This document shows, piece by piece, positions 26,840 through 36,170 of a stretch of 64,000 nucleotides of DNA. Position numbers and translations under genes: made by a program. Numbering within the stretch: position 1 is the first letter of the stretch; each line of letters begins with the position of its first letter. The stretch is from Ktedonospora formicarum (GTDB lineage Bacteria; Chloroflexota; Ktedonobacteria; Ktedonobacterales; Ktedonobacteraceae), in contig NZ_BNJF01000004.1 in assembly GCF_016587355.1 (NCBI RefSeq), positions 868,001 through 932,000 of the forward strand. The letters are read 5' to 3'. Under the pieces are notes generated by a model. The model did not search any database, had not been told where the DNA came from, and saw only the letters and a list, made by a program, of their open reading frames with translations.

Positions 26840-27193
26840 ATGCGCATAAACATTACAATACCTGCATTTGCGTTAAAAGAGATCAATGTCGACGTGGGTA
26901 AACTCTTAAAATGCATACGTTTTGATGTACTGAATGATCGTATTGTTATAAAAGCCTTGGCATTGGGGAAATTCGAGATAACGATGAAATTTCGCCCTTC
27001 CGCAGAGAACGGCAAACTTGTTCTCCAGGACGCAGAGGTTGAGGGAGCACTCGGGCTTGCCCATATGTCTGAATCCTGGATTATGTCAAAAATTCAAAAA
27101 GCGCTTGAAGCAAACGCAGAAAAGATATTTATTCATGATATCTCCACTGCATCAGATAAAATCTACCTCTCATTCTCTCCACGTCAAAGTTAA
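26840..27193 (+). CDS. Uncharacterised protein at the end of the gas-vesicle arm
   Basis: A 117-aa protein with alternating strands: MRINITIPAFALKEINVDVG, FDVLNDRIVIKALALGKFEI, FRPSAENGKLVLQDAEVEG, then a helix MSKIQKALEANAEKIFIHDI. The pattern suggests a small beta-rich lipid-binding-like domain (comparable to LmeA/DUF2993 layouts), but I do not recognise the family. GGGAGAAG precedes ATG 26840. Same strand and spacing as the gvp genes; probably the last gene of that transcript. Confidence 0.7.
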   Translation: MRINITIPAFALKEINVDVGKLLKCIRFDVLNDRIVIKALALGKFEITMKFRPSAENGKLVLQDAEVEGALGLAHMSESWIMSKIQKALEANAEKIFIHDISTASDKIYLSFSPRQS

Positions 27194-27198
27194 TCAGA

Positions 27199-27474
27199 TC
27201 AGAGTTTTTTAGGCTGTGTCGTGAACCAGATCGAGCAGCGTTCACGCCCTCTGTATCCAAACTGCTTTGATGCTCCAACAGACGGCATTGACTCAGGTAG
27301 AGAAGCTTGCCATTGATTGTAAGTCCGTTGGCAACACTGATGAGAACGGTACTCCTTGGTGCGATGTCCCTTGAAGCGGATCAGTGGCATCCCGCAAGGA
27401 CAGGTATCTGGCTGTTGAGAAGCAAAAAGCAGCGGGAAGCTCTCAGCCAACAACTCATGATACTCGGCTGGCAA
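27199..27474 (-). pseudogene. Possible transposase or zinc-finger gene remnant
   Basis: A 91-codon frame with a zinc-knuckle-like stretch PDTCPCGMPLIRFKGHRTKE and YRSHQCCQRTY, then low-quality sequence. It resembles the N-terminal zinc finger of some transposases but has no catalytic part and no terminal repeats were found. It may be a decayed insertion at the cluster edge. Low confidence. Confidence 0.3.
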
Positions 27475-27509
27475 GTTTTTGCAGAATTTCTGTAAACAAG
27501 ATGGAGAAG

Positions 27510-27539
27510 AGAGGCCACCTTATTTGTCTGGTGGCCTCT
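27510..27539. terminator. Hairpin terminator downstream of the VC0807-like gene
   Basis: A 10-bp perfect stem AGAGGCCACC/GGTGGCCTCT with a 10-base loop (27510-27519 with 27530-27539). It lies 15 bp beyond the stop of the minus-strand membrane protein gene. The T-tract is short on both strands. Confidence 0.6.
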
Positions 27540-27553
27540 TGTACCCAACATTG

Positions 27554-28279
27554 TTATGCGTCTGGGGCAGGAGAAACATTTTGTTGTACGAGCATGCTCT
27601 GCCGTATGGCTTCGCTTTTTTTACGGCCCGCCCGGCTGTAAAAAAATGTCCAGGTGGCGAGTATTCCAATAATTCCGTAGATGATAAATGGGGAAACAAT
27701 CAGAAATTGTTCGGTACTCAGGGCAAAGACCAGATAGATACGTATCGCAGCCTCAAGCAGAAACCCGATGCCCCAAACCGTTGTCATCACGCGCATAGAA
27801 ATGCGGAATCCTCTATACTGCCAGAGTGAATCAAACCAGGGAATATTCTTTGGGTGATTGCCTGTCGCAAAGTGACGAGAGAAGTAGAACATAAGAGGCC
27901 TGGAGAAAAGCAAGGTCACCAAGAATACCAGCCCAAATATGGCGGTAAAGAAAGACTCTCGTATCAGGTAAATCTTGGGACTACCTCCCAAGAGAGCAAT
28001 GATAAGCGACGCGGTAATCCCGGCCAGGGAGATACCAGCAAGCACATCGATGCGTTTCCTACGGAGAATTCCCACGATGCTCTCAAGCAGAGGTGGCACG
28101 CCAGAAGCCACAAGCGCCAGAAGCTCCGAGGTATTGGTGTAGTTTGTCAGAAGTATGTAAATGATGAAAGGGAGTACTCCATTGATGAGAATGCTGCTTA
28201 CCAGGCTCCATATAGTCGCTGTTCGGCTTGCTTTTTGTGGTGTTTCTGGCTGTGTTTGTAATGATGCCGTAATTTCCAT
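27554..28279 (-). CDS. VC0807-type multi-pass membrane protein
   Basis: A 241-aa protein from ATG 28279 (AAGGAG upstream; the longer frame to 28330 is rejected). Six hydrophobic segments are visible, e.g. SLVSSILINGVLPFIIYILL, VLAGISLAGITASLIIALLG, FFTAIFGLVFLVTLLFSRPL and SPFIIYGIIGILATWTFFYS. Polar motifs PLLESIVGILRRKRID and RPLMFYFSRHF between segments match the VC0807 family of unknown function, related in shape to septation/TerC-like small membrane proteins. No operon partner is seen. Confidence 0.75.
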   Translation of the reverse strand: MEITASLQTQPETPQKASRTATIWSLVSSILINGVLPFIIYILLTNYTNTSELLALVASGVPPLLESIVGILRRKRIDVLAGISLAGITASLIIALLGGSPKIYLIRESFFTAIFGLVFLVTLLFSRPLMFYFSRHFATGNHPKNIPWFDSLWQYRGFRISMRVMTTVWGIGFLLEAAIRIYLVFALSTEQFLIVSPFIIYGIIGILATWTFFYSRAGRKKSEAIRQSMLVQQNVSPAPDA

Positions 28280-28520
28280 AATATTTACTCCTTGAGATAT
28301 CCTGGCTCTGGAATTTTTTTTTGCGAGCATCCTGCTCCTTACGCAGGGGAATTTTCGCTGTGACCTGCCTCAGCTCGCCAAATCACAGATGTCAATATGC
28401 CACCAGTATAAATTCATCATGGGGAGAAACCATCCACCAAAGGGAGGAACAAGGGGGGATTGTAAGCGATTCTCTTGATGCTCATAAAGGCAATCACTCA
28501 TGCCTTTGGAGAGGAAGGCG

Positions 28521-31500
28521 CTAGAGCAGATTGAGTTTGCGAGCCTGGATCAATGCCTGCGTGCGACTCTTGACCCCTAGTTTGGCATAGATAGCCCTGG
28601 TATGCGATTTTACAGTGCTCGGCGCTATGACAAGTTGCCGGGCGATCTCTTGATTGGAGTGTCCCTCGTTGATGTGTTGCAATACTTCGCACTCACGCTC
28701 ACTCAGTGGCTCAACCAGATCAGCTTGCTCACCTGATAACACACCCATTTGTTGTTCCCGTTTGCAGAGCAGAATCAATCGATTGAGATAGTTCGAAATT
28801 GGGGCTGGGTTTTCGGTGGTGCGTTGTTGGCGCAATTCGTCGTGTAAGCGATAGAGAATGGTGAGCAAGGGCGTACCTTCGCCCAGGAAAACGCGAAGAT
28901 AGCCTCTCGGCTCCGCCAGGTTCAGAGCGCGAGTGATGGAAGAGAGCGCTTGCCCGGAATCGCCCTGAGCTTCTTTGAGCAATGCGCGCAGAACAAGCCA
29001 CTGGATCAGGTTACCTGTTCTCCCTTGTTGCTCGGCAAGCAGCAGCTGTTTTTGCAGGAGTTGTTCCGCTTCCTGCCAGCGTTGGTAGGTAAGCAACAAC
29101 TTTATATAGACCCGGTAATGATTATACTTCAATGAGATGAACTGACGTAGCACTAAGCGATCACTCTGTTCTGGGAGAACATATTCTTGTAACCAGGAAT
29201 AGCCTGTAGCATCATCACCTAAATCATGCATCAATAGAGCATATTCACCCTTCACGGCTGGGAGAACCTCATTCCCTACCCATTTTTGCGAGAGAAATCC
29301 TGCAATCTCATCCAGGCACAGGCGCATAGCAACCATATCTTTCCTGATAAATTGGATACGAGCCAGCCCTAATTGCCCTAGAAGGAAGTGAACGTCGGAA
29401 TCAGACTCTTTGAGACAATCAACCTCTTTGCACGCTGCGATAGCCAGCCTGAAATAGTGCTCCGCCGTTTCTAGGTTGTTACGTTCATACTCGATAGTGC
29501 CGAGGAAAGTGTAAGCGGTCCCCTGAGTAAGGAAGGCTTTCCCTTTCGCTAATTCTAGAATATTTTGGGAGATGCGTATCACATCATGCAACTGCCCCAT
29601 CATCTCATAGAGCATCACCAGACGATACCCGATGCTGGTCATCCAGGTAACACTATTATCAGCGATGGAGGAGGCCATCGCCTCTTCCAGGGTAGTAGTC
29701 GCTTCAATCAGGTCGCCACGAAGAATAGAGACGGTGCTCAGATGTTGCACAATACGTGCGCGATGTGCCAAACCAGCCACGTGAGCAACCGCGCGGCGAC
29801 ACACAGCCTGGCTAAACACCGCTCCATCGGAACGCTCCATATTCAATACTCCATAGAGCGCGAGCATCTCAGCAATCCTGTTGGCTTGCTGTTCCTCGCC
29901 CCAACGCGAGCGAGGATAGAGCGTATCGACATGTGAGGTGATTGCCTGCTCCAGGAGTGCAACGTCCTCTATCTCAAGCGCAGGTAATGCGTGCTGCTGA
30001 ACATATTCGCACATCATCTCAGCGACAACAGCGGCATGACCAGCATACCAGCGCCACCAACACACGTAGAGAAAGAGACGCAGGCGTGAAAAGACGATCG
30101 GGCGAGGCAGCATCGCCACCCAACTCATAACCATCTGAACGTTTCCGCGACTAATAAGTTCCACTCCAGACTCTTCTGCGATACTGGCGATGGTTTCCCA
30201 ATCGCCAGCCGAGCGAGCATGGGTGACAGCCTCGACCAACATGCCTTGCTCTCGATACCAAAGGGATGCGCGCCGATGCAGTTCTGGTACTAGCGTGGTG
30301 GCACTCTGCTGCAAGCGTTGGCGCAACACATCGGCGAAGATCTGGTGATAGCGGTACCAGCTATAGGAATCGTCGAGAGGTGCGAGAAAGAGATTTGCCT
30401 GATAGAGCCGGTTCAGGATTCTCTCACTGTCTGGATAGCCACTGACGGCTTCGCAGAGTTTCCCTTCCAATTGTTCCAGAATAGAGGTACGCAAGAGAAA
30501 TTGTTGCACCTCCTCCGGTAACTGTGCTAGCACTTCCTGTCCGAGATACTCTGCAATATAATCTCGACTCCCATTAATACTGCGCAAAATGTCGGGATGT
30601 CCACGCTGGTCACGCAATACAAGCGCCACCAATTGCAGCCCGGCAGCCCAACCTGCAGTGCGCTCTTCTAGAAGGGCAACCTCATCGGGTGAAAGCGCAA
30701 TACCTTCCTGACGGGCAAATAAAGCGATCGTTTCCTCATTGTGAAAACGTAGATCGGTAGTTCGTAACTCTAGCAAGCGATTATAAACGCGGAGGCGGGC
30801 AAGCGGCAATGGTGGATCGTTGCGTGTGGAGATAATCAGATGGAGATGCGGCGGCAGATGTTCCAGTAGGAAGGTCATGCCTTTATGAATGTCTTCGGAG
30901 GAGATCACATGATAATCATCAAGGATCAGCACTACATGACCTGTTGCTTCCTGTCTCACGGGTTTGCCAGTGCCAAGCCGATTCAGCAGTAACGTCAACG
31001 CTGGCTTGATATCGGGCGTTTGCAGTGAACGAAGAGCGAGCAGCGCGTGCTCGCCAATACCTGGATACGGGGTATCTAGAGCAGTAAAGAAATATGACCA
31101 GAAGCGAGTGGGATCGTTATCAGCCTGGTCAAGTGAGAGCCAGGCAAAGGGTAGGGAGGTCTGTCGCAGCCAGCTACTTACAAGTGTACTTTTGCCAGAT
31201 CCAGCCGAGGCACAAACCAACGTCACTGATCTCTCGATTGTCTTTTGCAACAGTGCAAACAGGCGAGTGCGCTCAACGAGGTACTGCGGTACAAATGGCA
31301 TGCTCAATTTCGCTGCCAGTATCTGCTCTTCTGCTACACTACGCATCAACTGTGGTTGAGGACTGGTGACAGCCTTCTTTTTGGAAGTTTGTCTGCTATG
31401 AAATTGCTCTGCTATCTCCTCGAGCCTCCGCAGCGTCAGAGCTTCACTTTTGCCCAGATACTTCTTGAGCACCTGCTTTTGCACACGCTGATAAGCATAC

Positions 31501-31712
31501 CAGTACCAGTCTCCTTGCTTGACCTGCTCTCTTCGTGCTGTATACGTACCGTTCTGGCCTTGAAAGGCAAATGAGTCTGCTTGCTCCAGCCATGTGCGCC
31601 ATGCTGGCGAATCCATATCAAATGGAAGATCTGTCTTTGCGTGATTGTCAGACAACGTATATGTCTGATAGACAGTGGACCAAGCTAGTATATATGGCGC
31701 TACCTTTGGCAT
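28521..31712 (-). CDS. LuxR-family LAL (MalT-like) ATP-dependent regulator
   Basis: A 1063-aa regulator. Residues 1-105 form an N-terminal domain rich in Trp/Tyr (GDWYWYAYQRVQKQVLKKYL then GKSEALTLRRLEE), similar to the short DNA-binding-like segment of integrases. A STAND ATPase follows, with P-loop CASAGSGKSTLV (167-178), Walker B VVLILDDYHVI and sensor LIISTRNDPPLPLARLR. A TPR-like superhelix fills the middle. The C-terminal LuxR helix-turn-helix is SERECEVLQHINEGHSNQEI, then VIAPSTVKSHTRAIYAKLGV. MalT-type proteins are activated by a small inducer plus ATP. No target operon is adjacent in the same direction. The start at 31712 follows AAGGGC. Confidence 0.92.
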   Translation of the reverse strand: MPKVAPYILAWSTVYQTYTLSDNHAKTDLPFDMDSPAWRTWLEQADSFAFQGQNGTYTARREQVKQGDWYWYAYQRVQKQVLKKYLGKSEALTLRRLEEIAEQFHSRQTSKKKAVTSPQPQLMRSVAEEQILAAKLSMPFVPQYLVERTRLFALLQKTIERSVTLVCASAGSGKSTLVSSWLRQTSLPFAWLSLDQADNDPTRFWSYFFTALDTPYPGIGEHALLALRSLQTPDIKPALTLLLNRLGTGKPVRQEATGHVVLILDDYHVISSEDIHKGMTFLLEHLPPHLHLIISTRNDPPLPLARLRVYNRLLELRTTDLRFHNEETIALFARQEGIALSPDEVALLEERTAGWAAGLQLVALVLRDQRGHPDILRSINGSRDYIAEYLGQEVLAQLPEEVQQFLLRTSILEQLEGKLCEAVSGYPDSERILNRLYQANLFLAPLDDSYSWYRYHQIFADVLRQRLQQSATTLVPELHRRASLWYREQGMLVEAVTHARSAGDWETIASIAEESGVELISRGNVQMVMSWVAMLPRPIVFSRLRLFLYVCWWRWYAGHAAVVAEMMCEYVQQHALPALEIEDVALLEQAITSHVDTLYPRSRWGEEQQANRIAEMLALYGVLNMERSDGAVFSQAVCRRAVAHVAGLAHRARIVQHLSTVSILRGDLIEATTTLEEAMASSIADNSVTWMTSIGYRLVMLYEMMGQLHDVIRISQNILELAKGKAFLTQGTAYTFLGTIEYERNNLETAEHYFRLAIAACKEVDCLKESDSDVHFLLGQLGLARIQFIRKDMVAMRLCLDEIAGFLSQKWVGNEVLPAVKGEYALLMHDLGDDATGYSWLQEYVLPEQSDRLVLRQFISLKYNHYRVYIKLLLTYQRWQEAEQLLQKQLLLAEQQGRTGNLIQWLVLRALLKEAQGDSGQALSSITRALNLAEPRGYLRVFLGEGTPLLTILYRLHDELRQQRTTENPAPISNYLNRLILLCKREQQMGVLSGEQADLVEPLSERECEVLQHINEGHSNQEIARQLVIAPSTVKSHTRAIYAKLGVKSRTQALIQARKLNLL

Positions 31713-31773
31713 CTCCTTGCCCTTCTCTCGTGTTACCTAACGTGTTGTTACCTAACCAGGAGTATATCCACTT

Positions 31774-32054
31774 TCAGAAAAAGAAGCAAGCGCTTCTAAC
31801 GCTGGGCAGAGCTCTTTCAAAGACTGCTCCCCACAAGCCACTCCGGCTCAGATTCAAGAAATCTTCTCCGATAGGTAGACTCTGGCAAGTGTTAAAAAGG
31901 CAATATCGTGCTTCAATGCACTGAGCCCAGGTGTAAAGAGAGAAAACCAGGCAGAGCAACTGTTTCCTCTCGTTCTCCTCGTCGACAATGAGCACACGTT
32001 GGAGCAGTAATTCATTCAGGCCGCTCGCGAGCAGTTCTTGTGGAACGTCCTGCC
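31774..32054 (-). pseudogene. Open frame interrupted by the insertion sequence
   Basis: Reading the minus strand across the IS target (after removing the element and one copy of the 9-bp repeat), one frame stays open through LQRCQSLHCPGQDVPQELLA, then SGLNELLLQRVLIVDEENER and ends at 31774. Part of its 5' end lies beyond the element (about 33714-33770). Composition is partly protein-like, but no family is recognised and no good start is visible. It may be an interrupted small gene or chance. Confidence 0.3.
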
Positions 32055-32063
32055 CTGGACAGT
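32055..32063. repeat. Target site duplication, left copy
   Basis: CTGGACAGT directly abutting the left terminal repeat of the ISKra4-like element. The right copy is at 33705-33713. Confidence 0.9.
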
Positions 32064-33704
32064 GGGTGTGATTCACATTTTTGCAAATCGGTTTGGAAGC
32101 GCCTTGCGAGAAAAGGTCATGCGTCCCCAGCGCTTTTGGCCTTCGGTTCTCCCTTTGTGGGGAGTCTGTTGCGCCTTCGCCTTTCCACGCGCCGACAGCA
32201 GCAAGATCTCGATAAGCTGTTCCTCCAGCACCTGTTCCAGTTGTGCTCGTCGCCGCTGGCTGCGCTGCACTCGTCGGGCATGATGCTCTTCTCTTTGTCG
32301 CTGATGTTGCTGGTCCCAGACTTCTTCCCAGCGGTGATTACACAGGGCATCGCGTAAAGCTAGCAGAGGATTCACGTTGGCGGGCTCCCAATGCATGCCT
32401 GCTCGTTTGAGCCGCGCCTGCATGACTCGCTTGTTGGCGCTTTCCACCATGCCTGAGCCAATGGGCCAGCCTTGGGTTTGGAACTCTTGATACTGCATCT
32501 GAGGAAGGCGCTTGCCAAAATAACGCACCGCATCGCTGACCGCAGGCAAGGGGCGGTGTTCTTGCCACCACGCCATATGCTTCATGATGCGCTCTGGCCC
32601 ATGATGTTTGAGCTCATGAAGCATGGCTCTTAGCCAGCCTTTGGGCACATGCTGACCTGCCAATTCCCCTTGTTCGGCGATCCGACCCAGATACTCGGCT
32701 GCATGGGCAAAATCTAAAATCCGCACGGCATCGAAGCGATGCCCATCCACAAAGCCTTGAAGCCATTCGGCTCCATCTTGCACCGCACAGACCGCTGCGG
32801 CTCTCTCAATGCCTCGCCGTGTGATCTCCACTGATGCCAGGTCGGCAAAGGTGGTTGCATCTGCCAGCCGCGAAAAGCAGGAGTGGTTGATGGTTCGTTT
32901 GTCCGTCGCATCTTGATGGCGTGTGTGTGCAGGGAGGACCTCTGCAATGACCACCGTTTTGACTTCTGCCCAACATCCTCCTCGTAGGGGAACCATGGCT
33001 CCATCTCCACTCATTGCCAGACGGCAAGCCACAGGCTCTGTGCCTTCCCCGACCAGGGCGCAGGCCGCGCTGGCTTGCTCGGTTTGCATGACCAGGACTC
33101 TGGCTCCTGCTTGTAAGGTCTGCCGACGCACCAGCGAGTCGCTGACCTGGATCCCCAACAAGGCATGCAGTTCACTGGCCGCTTCCTCAAAAGGAAGACG
33201 GGCTCCCAACCGAACCAGGCTTTGATGGGCATGGGGCATCAAACCTGTTTGAGGCAAGTCCAAGAGCTCATCGAGGGGGAAAAAAGCTGTACCCACAATG
33301 AGGGCAGCTCTGATACTCACGAATCAGGGTGACTTCTTGTCCTCCTTGCGTTTGCAGTCGGCGCTCTCGCTTGCCACGCACTTGCATCCGTTTCCCACAC
33401 TCTGGACAGGCCACCGGCTTACTCCGACCGGTTCCTTGGTCTGCTTGGTTGGCTTGAGCGAGATCCTCGATCATTCTCGCTCGTAGCTCGTTCATCTGTT
33501 GGTCAACCGCCTCCTCGATGTCGGCTAAGGTCGCTTGGGGATGGGCAAGCCGCCACTCTTGCATACTCTTGGCTACCTGCTGGCTTCTTTGCTCCCATTG
33601 CTGATCGTCCTCTTGCTGCTTCATACCCTCTCCTCTCTTTTCTCTCGCTTGTCTCCTCCTCAGTGTACCATCTTTGTCTTTTTGCAAAAATCTGAATTAC
33701 ACCC
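32064..33704. mobile_element. ISKra4-like insertion sequence, 1641 bp
   Basis: Both ends are directly visible. The left end (32064-32087) and the right end (33681-33704) form a 24-bp inverted repeat beginning GGGTGT and ending TTTTTGCAAA, with two mismatches. A 9-bp target duplication CTGGACAGT flanks it (32055-32063 and 33705-33713). Inside is one transposase gene on the minus strand in two overlapping frames. Size, two-frame design and 9-bp duplication agree with the ISKra4 family (established family traits from memory). The perfect duplication suggests a recent insertion. Confidence 0.93.
32073..33687 (-). CDS. ISKra4-family transposase, two frames joined by a +1 shift
   Basis: The first frame (33687-33268, 139 aa) has a zinc ribbon CPECGKRMQVRGK and QSCPHCGYSFFP. 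The second (open from 33320 to 32073) continues GTAFFPLDELLDLPQTGLMP and carries the catalytic core: VACRLAMSGDGAMVPLRG (first Asp), FVDGHRFDAVRILDFAHAAE (second Asp) and QGWPIGSGMVESANKRVMQA (Glu), then a basic tail. The frames meet at a T6C5 run (minus strand; plus 33275-33285), where reading must advance one base. Joined, the protein is about 537 aa, normal for the family. The shift may be programmed or transcriptional slippage, or an inactivating insertion in the homopolymer. Confidence 0.88.
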
Positions 33705-33713
33705 CTGGACAGT
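33705..33713. repeat. Target site duplication, right copy
   Basis: CTGGACAGT directly abutting the right terminal repeat of the ISKra4-like element; identical to 32055-32063. Confidence 0.9.
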
Positions 33714-34074
33714 GGAGAGATTGACATCTCTGCAAGTTTGCTTTATACTTGAGCCAGAATGTATTTTTGATCCTCTACTTCTTCAGGAGCAGACCCTTTC
33801 ACATGAGCCCAGTTCACTAGGTAAGACCCCATTTCGCCACAAAAATCTCGCGTAATACAACGCTGAGATGGCTACATCGCCTCTTTATTGACGATATCGC
33901 CTCTGACAATCACTGACTGCTTGCATATGGTGCTCATGTTTCCTGGAAGCGCGACATCCTCGTGTGCCCTTTCATCCCCTGGCGCTGTCAACAGCACCTC
34001 TACGGGTTCACCCATCACACTCGCCATCTAGCAGCCAGAAGAGGCCTCACCTTGCAAAAATGGGGTACATTACC

Positions 34075-35778
34075 ATGCTTCTTACTGCACGCTCACTTAC
34101 GAAGGCTTATGGAGCCAGCATTGTCCTACATGATGTCTCTTTTGTCTTGAACGCCTCCGACCGCATTGGCGTTGTTGGGCCAAATGGTGTGGGAAAATCA
34201 ACGCTGCTCCGGATCCTCATGGGACAGGAAGAACCCGAGTCAGGCAAAGTCTCTCTCGCGCCCAATGTAGAGATTGGCTACCAACCACAGCAAGCATCCG
34301 ATCATCTGCAGGGCAGTGGTACAAGTATTCAGGATCTGCTTCTGCAAGCAACCGGCAATCTACGCCAGCTTGAAAAACGCATGCACGAACTCGAAATGGC
34401 TATGGCTGTGGTCGATGCAGATCTTATTGAACCACTTCTGCACGAATATAGCCATATTTCTAGCAGGTTTGAGGATCTGGGTGGCTATAAAATTGAGTAT
34501 AGAATAGATCAGGTCCTCTCAGGCCTCCATATCAATACCCTCTCAAGAGAACGACATGTGGAGACCCTTTCTGGTGGCGAACGCGCACGCGTCGGGCTCG
34601 CGGCCCTGTTATTGCGCTCTCCGGACGTGCTCCTGCTAGACGAGCCAACGAACCACCTCGACTTTGCTAGCATGGAATGGTTAGAAGCCTATCTCACCAA
34701 CTATCGCGGCGCGCTCCTGATGGTCTCACACGATCGCCAGTTTCTGAACCGGGCCGTCAACCAGATTTTCGAGATCAATGAGCATGATCGAAGTTTGCAC
34801 AGCTATACTGGCAACTATGATGCCTATGTTCAGGCGCAAGCTAACGCACGTGCCAAATGGGAGGCAGATTATGAACGGCAGCAGGAGGAAATACTCGAAT
34901 TACGCAAGCGTATCAAAGATGCGGAACGCAATGTTGGGCATGCTCACCGAACAGCGCCACGTGATAATGACAAATTTGTTCGCTACTTTCTTGCCCAGGG
35001 TAAACAGAATGCAGTCTCAAACATTGTACGCACCGCTGAGGTTCAGCTCGAGCGAATCGAGGCCAATCTCATTTCTAAGCCCCCAAAATTGGTACGCGTC
35101 ACATCGCAGTTCATTACCGATCCTCTCCGTTCGCAAGAAGTTATCACGCTGGCCAATGTTAGCAAGCAATTTGGTGAAAATAAACTCTTTCAAGATATCA
35201 CCCATACCATCCAACCCGAAGCTCGTATCCTGCTCACAGGACCCAATGGAGCAGGCAAAACAACACTCTTCAAGATCATCATGGGACAGGAGCAACCCGA
35301 TAGTGGTCAGATCCAGCTCGCTCCCGGAATACGCCTCGGCTACCTCTCCCAGGAAGCTGAAACTCTTGATCCAGACAAGACGGTACTCGAAGCTTATCGC
35401 CATCAACAAGTAGGCTCTGAAGGAGAGTTTATTGGGCGCTTGCTGGGGCATGGCCTGTTTCGCCTTGAAGATATACAGAAAAAAGTGCGCTCTCTCAGCC
35501 ATGGGCAGAAACGTAAACTGGAGATCGCCTGCTTGATGGCGCAACATCCCAATGTACTGCTCCTCGACGAACCGACGAACTATATCAGCCTGGATGTGCT
35601 TGAGGCATTTGAAGAGGCCATCTTGCAATTTCCAGGGCCAGTCATCGCTATCTCGCACGACCGCTGGTTTATTCAGCGCTATGGCGGAGAGCTCTGGACG
35701 CTGGATCAGGGCCAACTCTCAATAAACACAGAGCGAGGCTCAGGGTACCTTCACGCCACATGGCAAGACGCCAATTAA
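34075..35778 (+). CDS. ABC-F family ATPase (ribosome-associated, possible antibiotic-resistance type)
   Basis: A 567-aa protein with two ABC cassettes and no membrane domain. Cassette 1 has Walker A GPNGVGKST, signature LSGGERARVGLAALL and Walker B VLLLDEPTNHLDF. A charged linker follows (ERQQEEILELRKRIKDAERN). Cassette 2 has GPNGAGKTT, the altered signature SLSHGQKRKLEIA and VLLLDEPTNYISLD. ABC-F proteins bind the ribosomal E site and act as translation factors or protect against ribosome-targeting antibiotics. The start is uncertain: ATG 34075 (GGGG upstream) begins the conserved MLLTARSLTKAYG; ATG 34060 and 33964 are in frame. The 34-aa to 37-aa upstream frame could be a leader. A structured 3' region and a strong terminator follow. 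Confidence 0.9.
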   Translation: MLLTARSLTKAYGASIVLHDVSFVLNASDRIGVVGPNGVGKSTLLRILMGQEEPESGKVSLAPNVEIGYQPQQASDHLQGSGTSIQDLLLQATGNLRQLEKRMHELEMAMAVVDADLIEPLLHEYSHISSRFEDLGGYKIEYRIDQVLSGLHINTLSRERHVETLSGGERARVGLAALLLRSPDVLLLDEPTNHLDFASMEWLEAYLTNYRGALLMVSHDRQFLNRAVNQIFEINEHDRSLHSYTGNYDAYVQAQANARAKWEADYERQQEEILELRKRIKDAERNVGHAHRTAPRDNDKFVRYFLAQGKQNAVSNIVRTAEVQLERIEANLISKPPKLVRVTSQFITDPLRSQEVITLANVSKQFGENKLFQDITHTIQPEARILLTGPNGAGKTTLFKIIMGQEQPDSGQIQLAPGIRLGYLSQEAETLDPDKTVLEAYRHQQVGSEGEFIGRLLGHGLFRLEDIQKKVRSLSHGQKRKLEIACLMAQHPNVLLLDEPTNYISLDVLEAFEEAILQFPGPVIAISHDRWFIQRYGGELWTLDQGQLSINTERGSGYLHATWQDAN

Positions 35779-35796
35779 AATCATCCCGAATTTGAA

Positions 35797-35909
35797 ACGT
35801 CATGTGCTGTGAGCGCACCACTCCCAATGAGGTTGTCTTACAACCTCAGAAGAAACGCCATGCGTCACAGACGCACCACTCCGCATGAGGTCTACACGAC
35901 CTCAGAAGA
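35797..35909. repeat. Tandem imperfect ~56-bp repeat, each with a hairpin
   Basis: Two copies (35797-35853 and 35855-35909) share GCACCACTCC, ATGAGGT and ACCTCAGAAGA. Each carries its own stem: TGAGGTTGT/ACAACCTCA in the first, TGAGGT/ACCTCA in the second. They lie between the ABC-F stop and the terminator, so are probably transcribed as 3' UTR. Confidence 0.7.
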
Positions 35910-35954
35910 TACCGTTGGCGAAACCTCAAGCGAGATCGCTAGCACAATGGATGC

Positions 35955-35994
35955 AAAGGCCGCGAAGCGCGATACCAGCGTTTTCGCGGCCTTT
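35955..35994 (+). terminator. Strong intrinsic terminator after the ABC-F gene
   Basis: A 12-bp stem AAAGGCCGCGAA/TTCGCGGCCTTT (35955-35966 with 35983-35994), 16-base loop, running into further T residues. It also has an A-tract upstream, so it may work in both directions. Confidence 0.88.
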
Positions 35995-36170
35995 TTGCTT
36001 GCAAGGTGAGCATCGTAGCGAACCAAATTGAGAGCACTCAAATTATTTTGCGTACTTGTGGCCATCATCGCTATCCAGTATTGTTATACTACAGATTCAT
36101 AGCCAGATGCGCAAGATGAAGATCATATCTCATCACATCATATCTATATGAGCATTAGGAAGGAAAAACA

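Noticed and set aside
26944..27193. Alternative frames at the end of the gvp arm as extra small genes
   Set aside because: Only the frame from 26840 has an SD and balanced composition; the others are shadows.
33743..33832. 29-codon frame on the minus strand beside the IS (MGSYLVNWAHVKGSAPEEVE)
   Set aside because: Protein-like but too short, without homology that I recognise or a clear SD; kept only as a possible part of the interrupted locus.
35017..35715. 232-codon minus-strand frame in the ABC-F gene
   Set aside because: Antisense to an unmistakable second ABC cassette; no motifs or SD.
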